From Setomelanomma holmii (taxonomy: Eukaryota; Ascomycota; Dothideomycetes; Pleosporales; Phaeosphaeriaceae), in NCBI GenBank assembly GCA_010015745.1, contig ML978173.1:248001-312000 (forward strand): 64,000 bases of DNA, written 5' to 3'. The notes below the pieces were generated by a model that was not told where the DNA came from, made no database searches, and saw only the letters and a list, made by a program, of their open reading frames with translations. How positions within the stretch are numbered: the stretch's first letter is position 1; each line of letters opens with the position of its first letter. The translations under genes were made by a program, and so were the position numbers. Shown here piece by piece: positions 20,821 through 32,836 of the stretch.

Positions 20821-23800
20821 TCACCGTCCGCCATTCATATTGTTTTGGTTGAACTGGCTCGTGCCATGATCTGTTTGCGAGAAGTCAGGCATAACACCGT
20901 TCATACTGATGCCATCTTCGTATCCGGAGTATCCAGTCATATCTGCCCAGTCCCATTCAAGGGTCATCGGCATCTTCCAAAGGTCCTGCGGTACGTTGTT
21001 GAAATTTTGGTCGAACTGGCCCATAGCCATTGCATTGAGGTTGCTGATGCCGTTGGCATCGATGCCAGTCGTGTTGGGAAGGCTGCCTTGTTGTTGCAGC
21101 ATCTGTGCAGTCATCCCAGGCGAGCCAAACTGGCCCATTTGTGTGTTGGCTTGGAGGGAAGCGTGTGTGAAGTTAGGTGAGAATGGGAAAGGCTGCAAAA
21201 GTCAGTAAAGAGCACAGTCCTTCTCGGCAGGAGTACTTACTTCGTTGAAGCCATGGAAGTCAGGGTTGAATATCATTCCTTGTGAAGCGCTGTTGTCGTT
21301 CTGTGGCGTAGTCGCCGCTGCTGCAGGTGAAGAGTGGGTATTGCGACCTGTCGACAGGAGTTCAGCCGCAGTCGCCTCAATTTGCGCATCTTGCTCGCTG
21401 TCGCCTTGCTTCCTCTTTCGCCGCGACGCGTGCTCTCGATCTGCTTTCTCTAGTACGGCACCAGCGATGCGTTCAAACTCGGCGCAGACGCTGCACATCC
21501 GCTTGACGCTACCACTGCCCTGATCGTCATTGAGCATGTTGAGAAAGTTGACGACCAGCTTCATGAGCTTCAAATCTGATCTTGATCTTGTATCTTGCGG
21601 ATTCTGAAGGATGTTCGAAAACAGTGTGACCATAGCCGTGACTGGGAAGTAGATGATCAACCACACGCAGGACAGGTCGCCCTTGGGAATGTACTTGAGC
21701 AGGTGTATCGACGCGCGAGCTGCTTGAACACAAAGTTGCGCAGACATGAAGACTCTGGGGTTTAGTGGTCGTGCGTTCAGTCCTTGAATGGCGAAGTTGG
21801 ACAAGCGACTCGTCCAGTATCCATGATGCACGCTCATGCGGTGTATGGTAGTGAGGCAGTTATAGTAACCAAGATGTAACACAGCGACCTGGAGGATGAG
21901 CGGGGTGTGGGAAGCCTTAATGTCGTGCTCAGGTCGGAATTCGAGGGGGATGCCGTCTTTCCACTCCTCCAGCTCTCGATCGAGTTCACCGATGGTGTTT
22001 AGCAGTTCGCCGTCTGTTTGCTTGGATGCCTTGACGGAGTACAGTCCCTTGTAGACATTGCTTTGAATGATGGAGAATGTGCACATGAGTCGGAAGAGGT
22101 TCATTGTGCCCTTTCCGTCTGCGAGCGGAATATTGCCAATGTTGTCCGGAGGCGCCTCACTTGGTAGTTCAACATTCATGTCATCATCGTCCTGGATTGG
22201 AGGTCTACCGGATCGTAGACAGATGCTTGGAAGATGTCAGTAGGACATTCCATGTTGTGTTATAGGTACTTACTCCTTGTCTAGCATGTACGCAATCCAA
22301 AAGACACGTTTTCGTTGTTCAACCTCAGCACTGTTAAGGTTGAAGTTGGTACCCTTCTTGTGCAAACCGATGCTATGGGCAAGTCGCATCGCAGTCGCAA
22401 TGAAGAAGTACGTTGGTTGCGGATTTGGCGTGCCGAGCAAGAACAAGCCCTGCTTAATGTCAGTAACGGCAACGATCTCGATCTGTTTCCGAACTCACAA
22501 TGCCCAACAATGCCTGGACACTTAGTAGATCAGTATTGCGCATGGTCAGCTCCACCATCACACTCATAGCGTTCTTCAGGTATTGCCACGCCTTTTCGTC
22601 TTCTTCAGCTGGAACCAGGTTGCTCATGACCCGCAGCCTATGAGCGAACGCCAAGGCAACGTTTAAGCTTGCCCACCAGCCGGATCCTTCATACGGATCT
22701 TTCGAGTAGTGCTTGTCGACGAGGTGCATGAAGGTTGGTTCATGAAATAATGGGAACATGCAATTGAAGTTCTCAAAGTAGTCCTTTAGTAATGACAGCG
22801 CTTCGTGCTTTGGTGGTAATTGCTTGTACACGCGTCGCTTGAAGATGTCCTGGAATACGTCTGGGCGCCATTGGATCCACTTGTTATCCTCAACGGCCGC
22901 TGTTGAGATCATGTCACGAAAGGAGTTGTCGCCGGTCTTGTCATTGACCCATTGGATACCCTTGGGTGAAAAGATAGAAAACCCAGACGATGAACCTGCA
23001 CCAAGTCAGTACGAGACGCTCACGTTTGCGGATCTTGACAGACCAATGTATCTTGTTTCACCACAGTTGTTAGTCACCAGGGAACACATCATCTCGGCAA
23101 GCGCATCTTCTTCCTTGTTCTCGCCATTTGCCTGCTTGTCTGGCTCTGGTGAAGCAGTGCCGCTCCTCGGACTCGGTAGTGCCGGCTGAACCGGGGTTCC
23201 ATCTGTTGTAGACGCGCCGGTCTGGGTCTGCGGTGCTATTGAAGCTCGCCTATCCTCCGAGGCGCTGTTACGAGGGGTTGCTGACTGTCCTGCTCGATCC
23301 GACAATCGCTTCTCCAAGGTCGCCAGATCTGTGCTACCATCGTCATCGTCGGGCAATACTCCAGAGAGTCGCATCAGCGATTCCATGCGCGCGAGACGGT
23401 TCTCGAGTCCTTCGATGTATTTGGCGCTGCTGTTGTCAGCTCTACCATTGTCACTGCTCTGCCGCGACCTACCCTTTGGGAGGCTGCCTCTTCTTCTCCA
23501 CTTGAGTGAAGATACATTCTGTCTTGTAATTCTGGCAATGTGTGCAGGAGGGCATCTTGCCGTCGCACTTTATTTTCTTCTTGCGGCACATATCACACGC
23601 CTGTCAGCAAGTCAGCTTTATCCCGCCACCACCCGACGCGATTTGTATACCCTTGCAATACGCCGCCTCTTTGGGTCGCTCTGATCGTTGTGGTCGTCAT
23701 AGTCGTCTTGTGAGAACATTGAGCCCGATGGCATTTGGGAGGGGTCGAATTGGCCGCTGCCAAAGATGCGCGGAGGCGGGTTCATCATGGGCGGCGGCCC

Positions 23801-23830
23801 GCCATAGTAGCCGTTGGGGGAGGTGTTCAT
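20821..23830 (-). CDS. Zn2Cys6 transcription factor with fungal-specific TF domain
   Basis: Seven exons (23830-23651, 23600-23473, 23426-23044, 22995-22499, 22452-22274, 22225-21241, 21192-20821) give 907 residues with every junction in frame. A Gly/Pro/Met-rich start leads to a basic NLS-like KRRRIAR. A binuclear zinc cluster begins near residue 62 with spacing C-x2-C-x6-C-x5-C-x2-C-x6-C (CDMCRKKKIKCDGKMPSC...). A linker and dimerisation helix follow (AKYIEGLENRLARMESLM). The middle holds the Fungal_trans domain ([51 protein letters not shown]). The C terminus is Gln/Asn-rich and probably activating. It is a nuclear DNA-binding regulator; the target pathway cannot be told from sequence. The exon 3 donor is GTCTGT, weak but required for frame. 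Confidence 0.88.
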
Positions 23831-24829
23831 GGCGAAGTTGGGTCGCGCTCGTCTTCGGTCGCGTTTCTCGTATACTTGAATGCTCGCTGAAAGGATCCGG
23901 GGGTGGTGTTGTTTTGTGACTGCGGACGATGGGCGGATGTCGGAGGGGACCAGGGCTGGGCAAGATGAAACGCTGCCGAGGAGGTCCAGGACCAGGACTT
24001 CGAGGACGATTGTCGCAGACTACCAGCCCGTCGAATCGCGGCCTAGGGCGAGCGGGTGAGGCAGAAAGCTTGTTTTGGCCTGCCGTGGTGGTGTGCAGCG
24101 ACGTGCAAGATGGTGCAGGAGCGATGGGTGCCGGGCAAGGAGCGGAATGTGGTATGAAGATGTCGCTTGACTCTGGAAATTGTACAAAGACTAGCGACCG
24201 TTCCCACCAGAGGCTAGAGCATCAGCCGGTTACTCCATGTCAGATCGCCGTCGTCCGTCCGTAGTCGCGCACTCGCGATTGAAGGATAGCTGGTCCTGAA
24301 TACGGGCTAGCGGGATGACGTTCCTTCCGCGCAGTCAGGCAGGCACGGATCAGGAGCTCGACCGAGGCCTGAGAATCATCGACAGCATGGTCATCCCACA
24401 CTCCAGCCGTTGTCAAACCTATATCAATACCTTCTGCTCCTCTACACGTCACCAACCGTGGCGTAGCTAAGCGCCCTCCTCCAACAAGGCCTAGGAATAG
24501 CACGTGAGTATATCTGTACACCCTCAGCAACCCTCAATATACTACACGTACCTTGCGCATCCCTCGCATTAGCCGCAGACACGTCCTTGGCTCGTGGTAT
24601 GATTTTTGTACAATGCCATCCGAGCAGAAGCCGAAATAATGCTAGCTGTAACGGGCAAGACGCCAATGTTGCTGCGCCACCACTCGTCGCATCTCTACCT
24701 CGAAATCGACACCACGGAGCGCGCTTGACTCTTAATTGACTTTATGGGGCAGACGTTGTCGTGGAGTACTCGCGCTAATCACTTGTTGTAATCTGCAGTC
24801 TCTCGATCACATTCACATTCGAGCCCACC
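23831..24829. other. Upstream region of the Zn-cluster regulator and hydrolase
   Basis: About 1 kb between divergent genes (regulator start 23830 -, hydrolase start 24830 +). Two minus-strand open blocks (to about 24546 and 24530-24240) could be joined by a GTACGT...CTAG intron, but they have no ATG and no recognised family, so they are not called. Confidence 0.4.
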
Positions 24830-26691
24830 ATGGCGCCAATGACAGCCGAAGAGCTGCTCAAGCACCCAGAATACGATTACACTATATGGGACCTAGAGCC
24901 TACCAAGAAGGGCAAGCTCGCCATTGCCAATGGCAGAGGTGGTCCCATCAACATCGCATATGAAGTGCATGGGTCTGGCGACAAACACCTTGTGGTAAGC
25001 CGCTCTATATATGGACTCATAAGCTGCGACATGCACTTCCAAATAAGGCACATAATGCTGCATCATTTGTCATCTCTACCTTCTAGCGAGTTTCTGCCTG
25101 GCTTCTCCTCCGGGCTGCCGGAAGCGACTCGTCACGTTTTGTTTCAGTCGCATGGACCGTCTCACAACCCCTCTTCTTGTCTCATGTTCCTGAGTTAGAA
25201 AGCTTATTCCCATTTCGATGCTCTTTTGTCCGGCTATTTCCGTGCCATGATCGCCGCTATATTGCACCCTGGATCCCTTCACGAAGATATACTGACAAGG
25301 TGTAGTGGGTGATGGGCTTGGGCGGGATGAAGTACGCATGGCAGCGCCAGACCAAAGACTTTGCTCACACCAAAGGCGACCAGTACTCGTCGCTCGTGAC
25401 TGATAATCGTGGCATTGGCGACTCGGACAAGCCCAAGCATCGCTACTCCACTTCTGAGATGGCCAAGGATGTCATCGAGGTTGTCGACCATCTTGGCTGG
25501 ACAAACAAGCGCGACTTGCACGTCATAGGCATCAGCATGGGTGGCATGATTGCTCAAGAGATAGTAAGTCCTATCAATCTCCACGCATCCTTCGTTTGCG
25601 GACGGCTTGCAACGCAATGCCTTCAAGGTGGTAGTTTTTGCGATTCTCGGATGCTGCACCTTCCGCAGCACACTGCCATTTTCAGGCAAAACGCCAAGGG
25701 CATCAGACGGTTTCTGAACATCTGCAAGGTCCTGTAATTTGTGGCGATCACAAGAATTCCGCTCCGCCCCGCTCCACCCCGCGTGCTGTCATTGATTTTA
25801 GCGTGCGGGACGCAGCTCACGCAAGAAGTGCAGGCTAACGAAATTCATAGGCTATGCTAATACCTGAGCGCATATGTACGCTTTCCTTGGTCTCAACTGC
25901 TGCAGGTCTCTTCAGAACTATTGTAAGTACCCCTCTTCGTCATCCATTGCGTTTATGGCGAAAGACTCGTCATTGATCTGACCTGTTTTCCTTCAATCAC
26001 TCCGATTCACCATTACGAAACCTTGCACGAGTCACATCCATCAGTTTACAAGTCGCACAAATATTCTCGTCTAGGCAAGGTCGCACTTCCACCACACTGA
26101 CTTGGACAGGGCTTCGCCGAAAACCTCTGGAACCGCATCAACCTCTTCCTCCCCAAAGCCATCGACCAGCACCTCGACAGCATAAAAGTAAACCTCTGCA
26201 GCCCAGGCTGGCTAGAAGCGCCAGATACCCTCGAGCCAGTTAAACAATCCTTCCCGACCAACGGAGACCGCTTCGCCGCCGGCGAAATTTGGAAACGCTC
26301 GCACCCAGAGTATTTTCAGAAAGCTGGATTCATCCTCCAAGCCATCGCCGCAGGCTGGCACTACAAGTCGACCAAGCAGTTACAGCAGATCGCCAAAACT
26401 GTGGGAAAGAATCGTATCATGGTCGTACACGGCACGCAGGATAAGATGATCACGTTTCCGCATGGCGTAGTGTTGTGGAGGGGTCTGGAGAAGGGCGAGG
26501 GCAAGACGGGCCAAGAGAACTGGTTAGGGATTGAGGAAGAGTCAGATGTGTGGCAGGAGGGCGAGGTCGAGAAGCATTTCGTCAAGGAGCAGGGGCATGT
26601 CATTCCTGTGGAAATGAGGGAGGAGTTTGGAAGGTGGTTGGAGGGGTTGGTGGAGAGGGGCGTGAAGTTGAATCGAGAGGAGGGTGTGTAG
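24830..26691 (+). CDS. Alpha/beta hydrolase-fold protein
   Basis: Four exons (24830-24994, 25306-25563, 25851-25922, 26110-26691) give 358 residues. The fold is shown by the oxyanion region VMGLGGMKYAW, the NRGIGDSDKP loop and the nucleophile elbow G-I-S-M-G (HVIGISMGGMIAQE). A late His-containing stretch, EQGHVIPVEMREEF, fits the catalytic His, and HGTQDKMITF fits the acid-bearing strand. It is probably a cytosolic esterase or lipase-like hydrolase; substrate unknown and no signal peptide. Introns of 311, 287 and 187 nt are far longer than the 45-70 nt seen in most neighbours, yet all junctions are in frame and sequences within the introns contain stops in every frame. The start lies in a good context (CCACCATGGCG). 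Confidence 0.82.
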
Positions 26692-28033
26692 GAGAGCCTG
26701 AATGCAGATGTTGAGATTGACATGAATTCGAAAATACCGCTTTGGCACTTGTGCCCCCCTGCTTGCTTTGTCTTGGGATGACTCGCATTCCGTTCTGAAC
26801 GTGGAATCGAGCTTACGCCATACACGACTGCTCCCTGCATTTTGAACGTCCTGTAAAGGGATAAGGATATGCCAGACACTTCTTCTGGTTTCTATTACCA
26901 TGTGATCATCGATTTAGGCTTTCGAATCCACACCTGATGGCGTTGTGATCAGAAGCAAGAAGACCAAGGAAGGGGGCTGAAATACCCGTCACCGTGATTA
27001 GTCGGGACATGAAAGCAAGCCCTGGGACTTTCGATGACAGACTCACTTTAGACGCGCCAGAGAGGAACATGATCGACTTACTTGTCTGCTTTTGCGCAAC
27101 GTGAGAACGAACATCACTGCCTTTTTCGCACATTTGAAGACGCCAAGACATGGCAACTGCTGGATCTCCTTATGAAAACTGCATGTCAGTGGACTGAGCT
27201 GTTCAGCAGATGTCAATCATGAGCCTTTTTTATGCCCAGTTCAACTCAGTATATCACACAACGCTTTCTTCTTTCCAACGATTGGACTGATTTGCATCGA
27301 ACAACATGTACCAAAGCTCGACAGCGCCAGACCGCACACATCGCGAACCATGCATAATGATTTCAAGAATCCTGCATCTTGGCCGGGAACAGCCTTCAAA
27401 ATATCTCTTCCTCAGCAAATTGGGACGTACAAAGTCATAAGCCAGACCGTGTTCGACTCTTGGACCATGAGCTATCGCTGGCGGTCTTTTGAAACATTTA
27501 GATTGATGTGTGAGAACATTTACAACATGAGAGATGGCAGTGAACATTTATACTATGAGTCCCACGCTGTATGAGACAGCATAACATCACGAATACCTGC
27601 AATGCGGAGCGTCTTCTTCTTATATAGACCGTGGAAACGGCGATTTTGTATTCGTCGCGAGTACGACATTCCTATTTATCCTCCACATTTCGTCCATATA
27701 TACTTTTGTATGCACTGTAAAGCCCTGTGCTTCGCGTTTGAGCCTGTGCAACGGTACACGCAGAACGCAGCATCTCAGTCACGCGTCTGGGACGTGAACG
27801 AGGTGAAGTGTGGTGCGTGTAATGACACAATGACTCAAATCAAATCCATCTCTTGAAGCGTTGCAGCTCAACTGAACCCTCTTTCTCGCCCCTGAAGTCT
27901 TCCTCGTTGACAGACTCGATCTCCACTTTATGACTCAGCTCCTCGTATCCTGCTGAAGATGACCGCGAGTACGGTCCACCACTCCATTGTCCTCCATACC
28001 CTCAATCCATACATTGCTCTTCGATCACTCAAG
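26692..28033. other. Intergenic, gene-free
   Basis: No gene supported. Scattered short frames on both strands, most with non-ATG starts. A TATA-like TTATATAGACC near 27620 is not followed by a convincing coding frame. Confidence 0.45.
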
Positions 28034-29568
28034 CTACTCACGGTCCCGCAGCCGCGACGGGGCGAACAGCTTGTAGTACTTGTCTTTGATCTTACCAAGC
28101 ATAAACGACTTCATCTCCTCCTTGTCCTCGTCTTTCTTACACACAGACCAGACGAAACGCTCTGCATGCTTAGAACTCACACCCATACATGGATCTGCGC
28201 CGTGCGATAGCAGCTCTTCAGCAATCTTCAGGCTATTTACTTTGAGAGCTTGACGCAGAGGGTAAGAATGATGACCCGAGCTGAGCCGGATGCCATTTGC
28301 ACATGCACCGCCATTAAGAAGTGTGGCCACTGTATCTTCGGCCTTCTTCATGACGGCAATGTCGAGTAGAAACTGGGTCTTCGGGTTCGAGCCGCGATAG
28401 GTTTTGACGTCTTCATGTGGCTGTGGAATATTGTAGCCATAGGCTGCATTGTTGAACAGACCACGTGAGATCATTGTCTCGATCATCGCTCCAGTATTGC
28501 TCGGATATGAGTTGAGGCCGAATAAATGATCACGAATCTCACCTGAATGGCGAGCAAATATCGGATCTTGCAGCAATCGATCGAGAATGCGGATTGCACC
28601 AGTCTGGATGGCAGCTAGGAAGATACCCTGACAAACAGGCTTGGTCGGCGGAGACATGTGGCGGAGGTAGAAGTCTAGTAGGACCCAGGTCGTGGAATGC
28701 TTGCCGGCATAAATAAGATGCTCGATCTGGCTACCCAAAGTGCGCTTACGCGCCATGCCAATGCGCCGCTTCTCTGGAAGCAGCACCTCCTGCGCAGCCA
28801 GATGGGTGAGGAAGAGGACTTCGTCAGCGTTGCAGTGTTTAGCCATCCACGTCCATGTGTAGCCAAACAGACGGGTCTGGCCCCATAGCGAGCTGCCCTG
28901 CTCGAGCAAAGTTTCTACTGAGTCGCGGTCATCTAGACCTATCGCAACTACTAGGGCTTCGTCCTTGCAGCTATAGTCGTCGAACTCAAAAATCACTTCC
29001 TCGCGAGGCATGAGCGCCAGACCCCAAATATGAGGAGAGTTTCGACCAACGATTTCGCAAACAGCTCGCATCAATTTCTCGGGCGACATTCCCAAGACTG
29101 AAATGGCCAGCATGTGTTGTCCTTCATCAGCCTTTGAGGTATCCTCGCTATGCTCCGGCTTCGACATGGCGGCAGAGATGTTCTCGATAATTCTGTTGAT
29201 CATGTTCGGCACCACATCGGAGAAGCCATTTCGCGCCTTCATGCGATGTTCGAGGATCTCGTGCATGAGCTCGTTGATGACGTCGCCAGCTTTGAGTTTG
29301 CGCAGAACTTCGGGTGGCTGTTTGCGGAGGATCTCGCGGCGGATCTCTTCAGCGAACAAACCTGCTCAAGTTAGTCTTGGGAGTAACGCGCTGTGACTGC
29401 CGGCAGTGTGGACCCATGTTGTCCGAAAGAATGAGACTTACGATCGACTTCACGCGCTCGCCAGGCCTTGAGTATTCCAGCAGCTGGTATGTATTGCTCG
29501 ATGATCATGCACTTGATCTCGTTGGGAAGGATGGGAGGCTTGATAGCACGGCGCTTGGATTTCGCCAT
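28034..29568 (-). CDS. F-box-like/ankyrin-like protein of unknown function
   Basis: Two exons (29568-29442, 29361-28034) give 484 residues; the 80 nt intron joins AREVD and RLFAEEIRREI in frame. The N terminus, KRRAIKPPILPNEIKCMIIEQYI, resembles an F-box-like motif and recalls RLPNEMKLMIISYIV of the gene at 13674-14327. The middle is helical. The C-terminal part shows degenerate ankyrin-like helix pairs (LDIAVMKKAEDTVATLLNGGA, PLRQALKVNSLKIAEELLSHG). No enzyme motif or signal peptide. Such F-box/ankyrin-like proteins are common, fast-evolving paralogues in Dothideomycetes. A role in ubiquitin ligase adaptor complexes is possible but unproven. Confidence 0.65.
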
Positions 29569-31164
29569 TGTGCTAGACCGTAAGATGGTAAGCAGGTCGA
29601 CGCCCTAGCCAAACAGCTCTATGGGGTACAAGTATATATAATCGAGGGGTTGGGTGGGCGCAAAGGTGTTGAGGTTCGAGCTGCTTATGGACACACTCGC
29701 GGTCAGTGGCGTATGTAGAGTTGAGGGGCTTGTTGTCTTGCGGTGTGGAGACTTTGAAAGCGCTCGCTAAATGAGTGTTTATATGTCCTGTGGATCTTGA
29801 ACGCGCTTAGCCTACGATAGCGTGAGCTTTGGCAGCTGGCGATGGATGTCGCGATGCGTAACAGGCGCATTACAAACGCAAGAAGAGAGTATGCAGGTTG
29901 TCTCAGGACACGATGTCTGGGTATTGTACCTATTGAGAGAGCTCAGAGGAATATACCGGGCACAAGATCATGCGCAGTGGCCTTGTATCGTCTTGAACCG
30001 GACGTGTTGCGATCTGCTGCGAACACACAGCTGTGATTGGATGCCATGGCATTGGTTCCTGGCCGCGTCGATGAACGCTATGCGAAGGTGTATACTTGAT
30101 CGCATGAGGTTGATAGCAGAGACGATATATGTTCTGAGAGATCTTCGGTACCTTATAGACTTGCCACCAGCCTGATGTCGAGCGTAGAAGCCTCCAGCTG
30201 GGATGAAGACGCGAGCCGCTGGGCAACGACTCCTCTTAGCCGCTCTCCGTCGCATTTCGAAAGAACCTTTGTCTACGGCATTACAGAAGGGAGATACAAA
30301 ATCTGGTCGCTCGCTGTCTCCATTAACAGTTTGACATGAAGCATCCGAATACTGGCAATGGTCGCGCGACCTGCCTGACATAGCTGCATGATCTGATTAG
30401 GCACGCCATCGATCTCTGCGCGACTCAGCCTGTATGAGGATGACGACCAGCCCGTTATGTGTCGTCTCTGGGAACGAAGTCGAAATCTACATACTTGAAT
30501 GACTTAACATGGCGGGATGACTGAGATGTCTATTCCTCGATGCGGAAGTGGTGGACAATATCTATGGAAAGAGCTCGGGAGGATGCGGGACCGTTCGCCG
30601 CTGACGCTGTCTTGTCTGGCAGGAGCCATCCTGCAACTACCAAAGAAAGACACTGCATTGCAGAATTAAAGACAAAGATACTCAAAGTCGTATATTTGGC
30701 GCGTGCGCATTGCCAGAGAAACAACTGGGTTCGATTACCGCATAAGCGCATCTCATTACTCTCGCACATGTATTTCTTGCTGGTGAGCAGCGAGCAAGGC
30801 AGTGCATACCTCCAAACATGCATATTAAGGTGTAACCCGGTCTCCAAAATCGCGTGCAGGCCTTCGCGCGACTGCCGAAATCCCTCGATGGCGTTACTAT
30901 TACCTAACAACCGAAAGAGGGAACAGAAATTAAAGGCCAAAAAATGGGCATGTTACTGAGTTGGGTTTGCATCACACCAAAGGGTGGGTGATATTAAGCG
31001 CATGAACCATTATATTAGGTGATCTCGTAGCATTTGCAATATGGCAAAGCTGAGATCGTGGGTATCGAAAGACTAAAAGCAACGCTTCGAACTCGAGCCT
31101 GCTCACTAACACCAACCTCCACCTTCGGAATCTCAAGTGGTCTCAACAAGGACTAACATTCTTC
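29569..31164. other. Intergenic, gene-free
   Basis: No supported gene. Antiparallel open frames at 30530-30959 overlap each other almost completely and have no motif. A TATA-like GTATATATAATC at 29631-29642 lies about 65 bp upstream of the 29568 start and may serve it. Confidence 0.45.
29631..29642 (-). promoter_or_regulatory. Possible TATA box of the F-box/ankyrin-like gene
   Basis: AT-rich GTATATATAATC about 65 bp upstream of the ATG at 29568. Position is plausible; function is inferred. Confidence 0.35.
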
Positions 31165-31961
31165 CTAATACTGATCGTGTCCATTGACGGGCACAGCTCC
31201 GCCAGTCTGCTGGTGATGCATGGCCTTCTCGTGATCGAGCCTGTTCTTGCGGCGGTGATCCTTGATTTCGTGGAAGGCAGCAGTAATGGCATGGAGAATG
31301 CTAAACACGACGTATTAGTGTCGCACTGCGACGATGAGAAATGTGGATGCTTGACGTACGTGCTGATGATGGCAAGGATGAATGTACCCCATGGCAGGTT
31401 GCAAGAGTCATCCTTAGGATCTGCTGTCGTACCAGCGACATCACTGGAACCTCCATTGGCCAGACGTGACGGGCTGTAGCAGTGCCTAGCGCCGGCAAGA
31501 CCACCGTTGGGCCTAGTGAGCACACTGACGGCAATGAAGGCTCCGACAAACAGGATGTCCATTAGCACCCAGATCCAGCGAAGAGTGCGGCCGCCAGGAT
31601 TCGCGCTCTTCTTGATGCAGCCGAGAAGAGTGGTAATGAGGGTGTAGAGAACGGCGGCAGCAAGAATACCCTCGACGGCTCCATATGCGCCGTTGACGCC
31701 ACGGCGGGTCTTGATGGAGTTGACAAGACGGTAGACCTTGTAGAGACGCTGGGAGAAGATGCCCAGGGAGATGATGGAGGAGAGGAATTGCAGGACGCGA
31801 GTCAAGCGCAGGAGCATGCGGTAGAATGCTCCGCCCTTGAGTCTATCGGGCACGAAGCGCGTGAGGAGGCCGGTTTGCTCGCGCTTGTCGTACACGGGAG
31901 TATTGTAAGCGCCATCGACGGGGCCGTCAATGGGCTGGCGGTTCTTGTGGGAGCTTCTCAT
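31165..31961 (-). CDS. MARVEL-domain-like four-helix membrane protein
   Basis: Two exons (31961-31360, 31300-31165) give 245 residues; the 59 nt intron splits the fourth membrane helix (ILAIIST then ILHAITAAF). Four hydrophobic segments lie near residues 52-70, 95-116, 128-149 and 190-211, with short loops and one longer Cys-containing loop between helices 3 and 4. This fits fungal MARVEL proteins, which are often in the plasma membrane or eisosome-like domains. The tail HEIKDHRRKNRLDHEKAMHH is basic and likely cytosolic. The start has two nearby candidates; the ATG at 31961 is the first in frame. Function unknown. Confidence 0.75.
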
Positions 31962-32836
31962 GTTTGCTGTTGGTGTTTTGTGATTTGTGAACTTGTGGGA
32001 GAGAGAAAGAAGGCGAGATGTGTTTGTCGAATATGGTTGAGGAATCTGATCCTTATGCTTTCAGAGGATTGTTGCGACGCACCTGCGTTCTGTCCTTGTT
32101 CGTGTATCGTCACTGCTGTCACACCGTCATCACCGTCACCAGCGCGTAGCAACAACGTTGAGAACATACTCCGCCTTGCCCCTTAGAATCTTGCGCTTGT
32201 TCTCAATACAATGTTGTGACGCCACGGCCAATGAGGCTGCTTCAGCCACATGCAGGTCACTTTATTTGCGCTGATCTGCACGTCTAGATGTGTGGCACGG
32301 TTTCACGTGCGCACGTCACGATACGTCACCAATGGGCAAACCTGGTTTTGCACGGAATTCTGATCGAACACCATCATTCCGCTTTTTGGTTCCTTGAGAT
32401 ATTGTTCCGGTAGCCGTCTTGGCTGCTGCATCAAACCGGTCGTGGGAGTTTGTTGAACTTGGGGAACGGGGAACGAGATTTACTCGGTTCCCTTGCGCAG
32501 GCGGCGGATTCGCAAGTTGCTAGTCTGGCACGTCGATGCTGTGGCTTTCGAAACAGCAGTGTAATAATGTCATGATTGCTCACAAAGACTGTGTATATAT
32601 CGGTAAGAGAATGCACGAGAGACACGTTTGGCGATATTCATCGGCTGCGGAGGTGGCGTGCACAAGGCACGATCATTGGCTTGAGATTGCGCAAGAGCTG
32701 ATCGATCCTCTAATGAACTGAAACCACATCCCTACCTTTCCAGCTTGCCAGCATTCGCCTTGATGTTGAGCTGGGCTGTGAGGTCTGCATGACCTTGTGC
32801 AAACGTTCGTTCATGCCGATCAGTTCACTCGTCCGC
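31962..32836. other. Intergenic
   Basis: No gene supported. Upstream region of the MARVEL gene and downstream region of the alpha-galactosidase. Contains ACGTCAC-type CRE-like words near 32312-32330. Confidence 0.45.
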
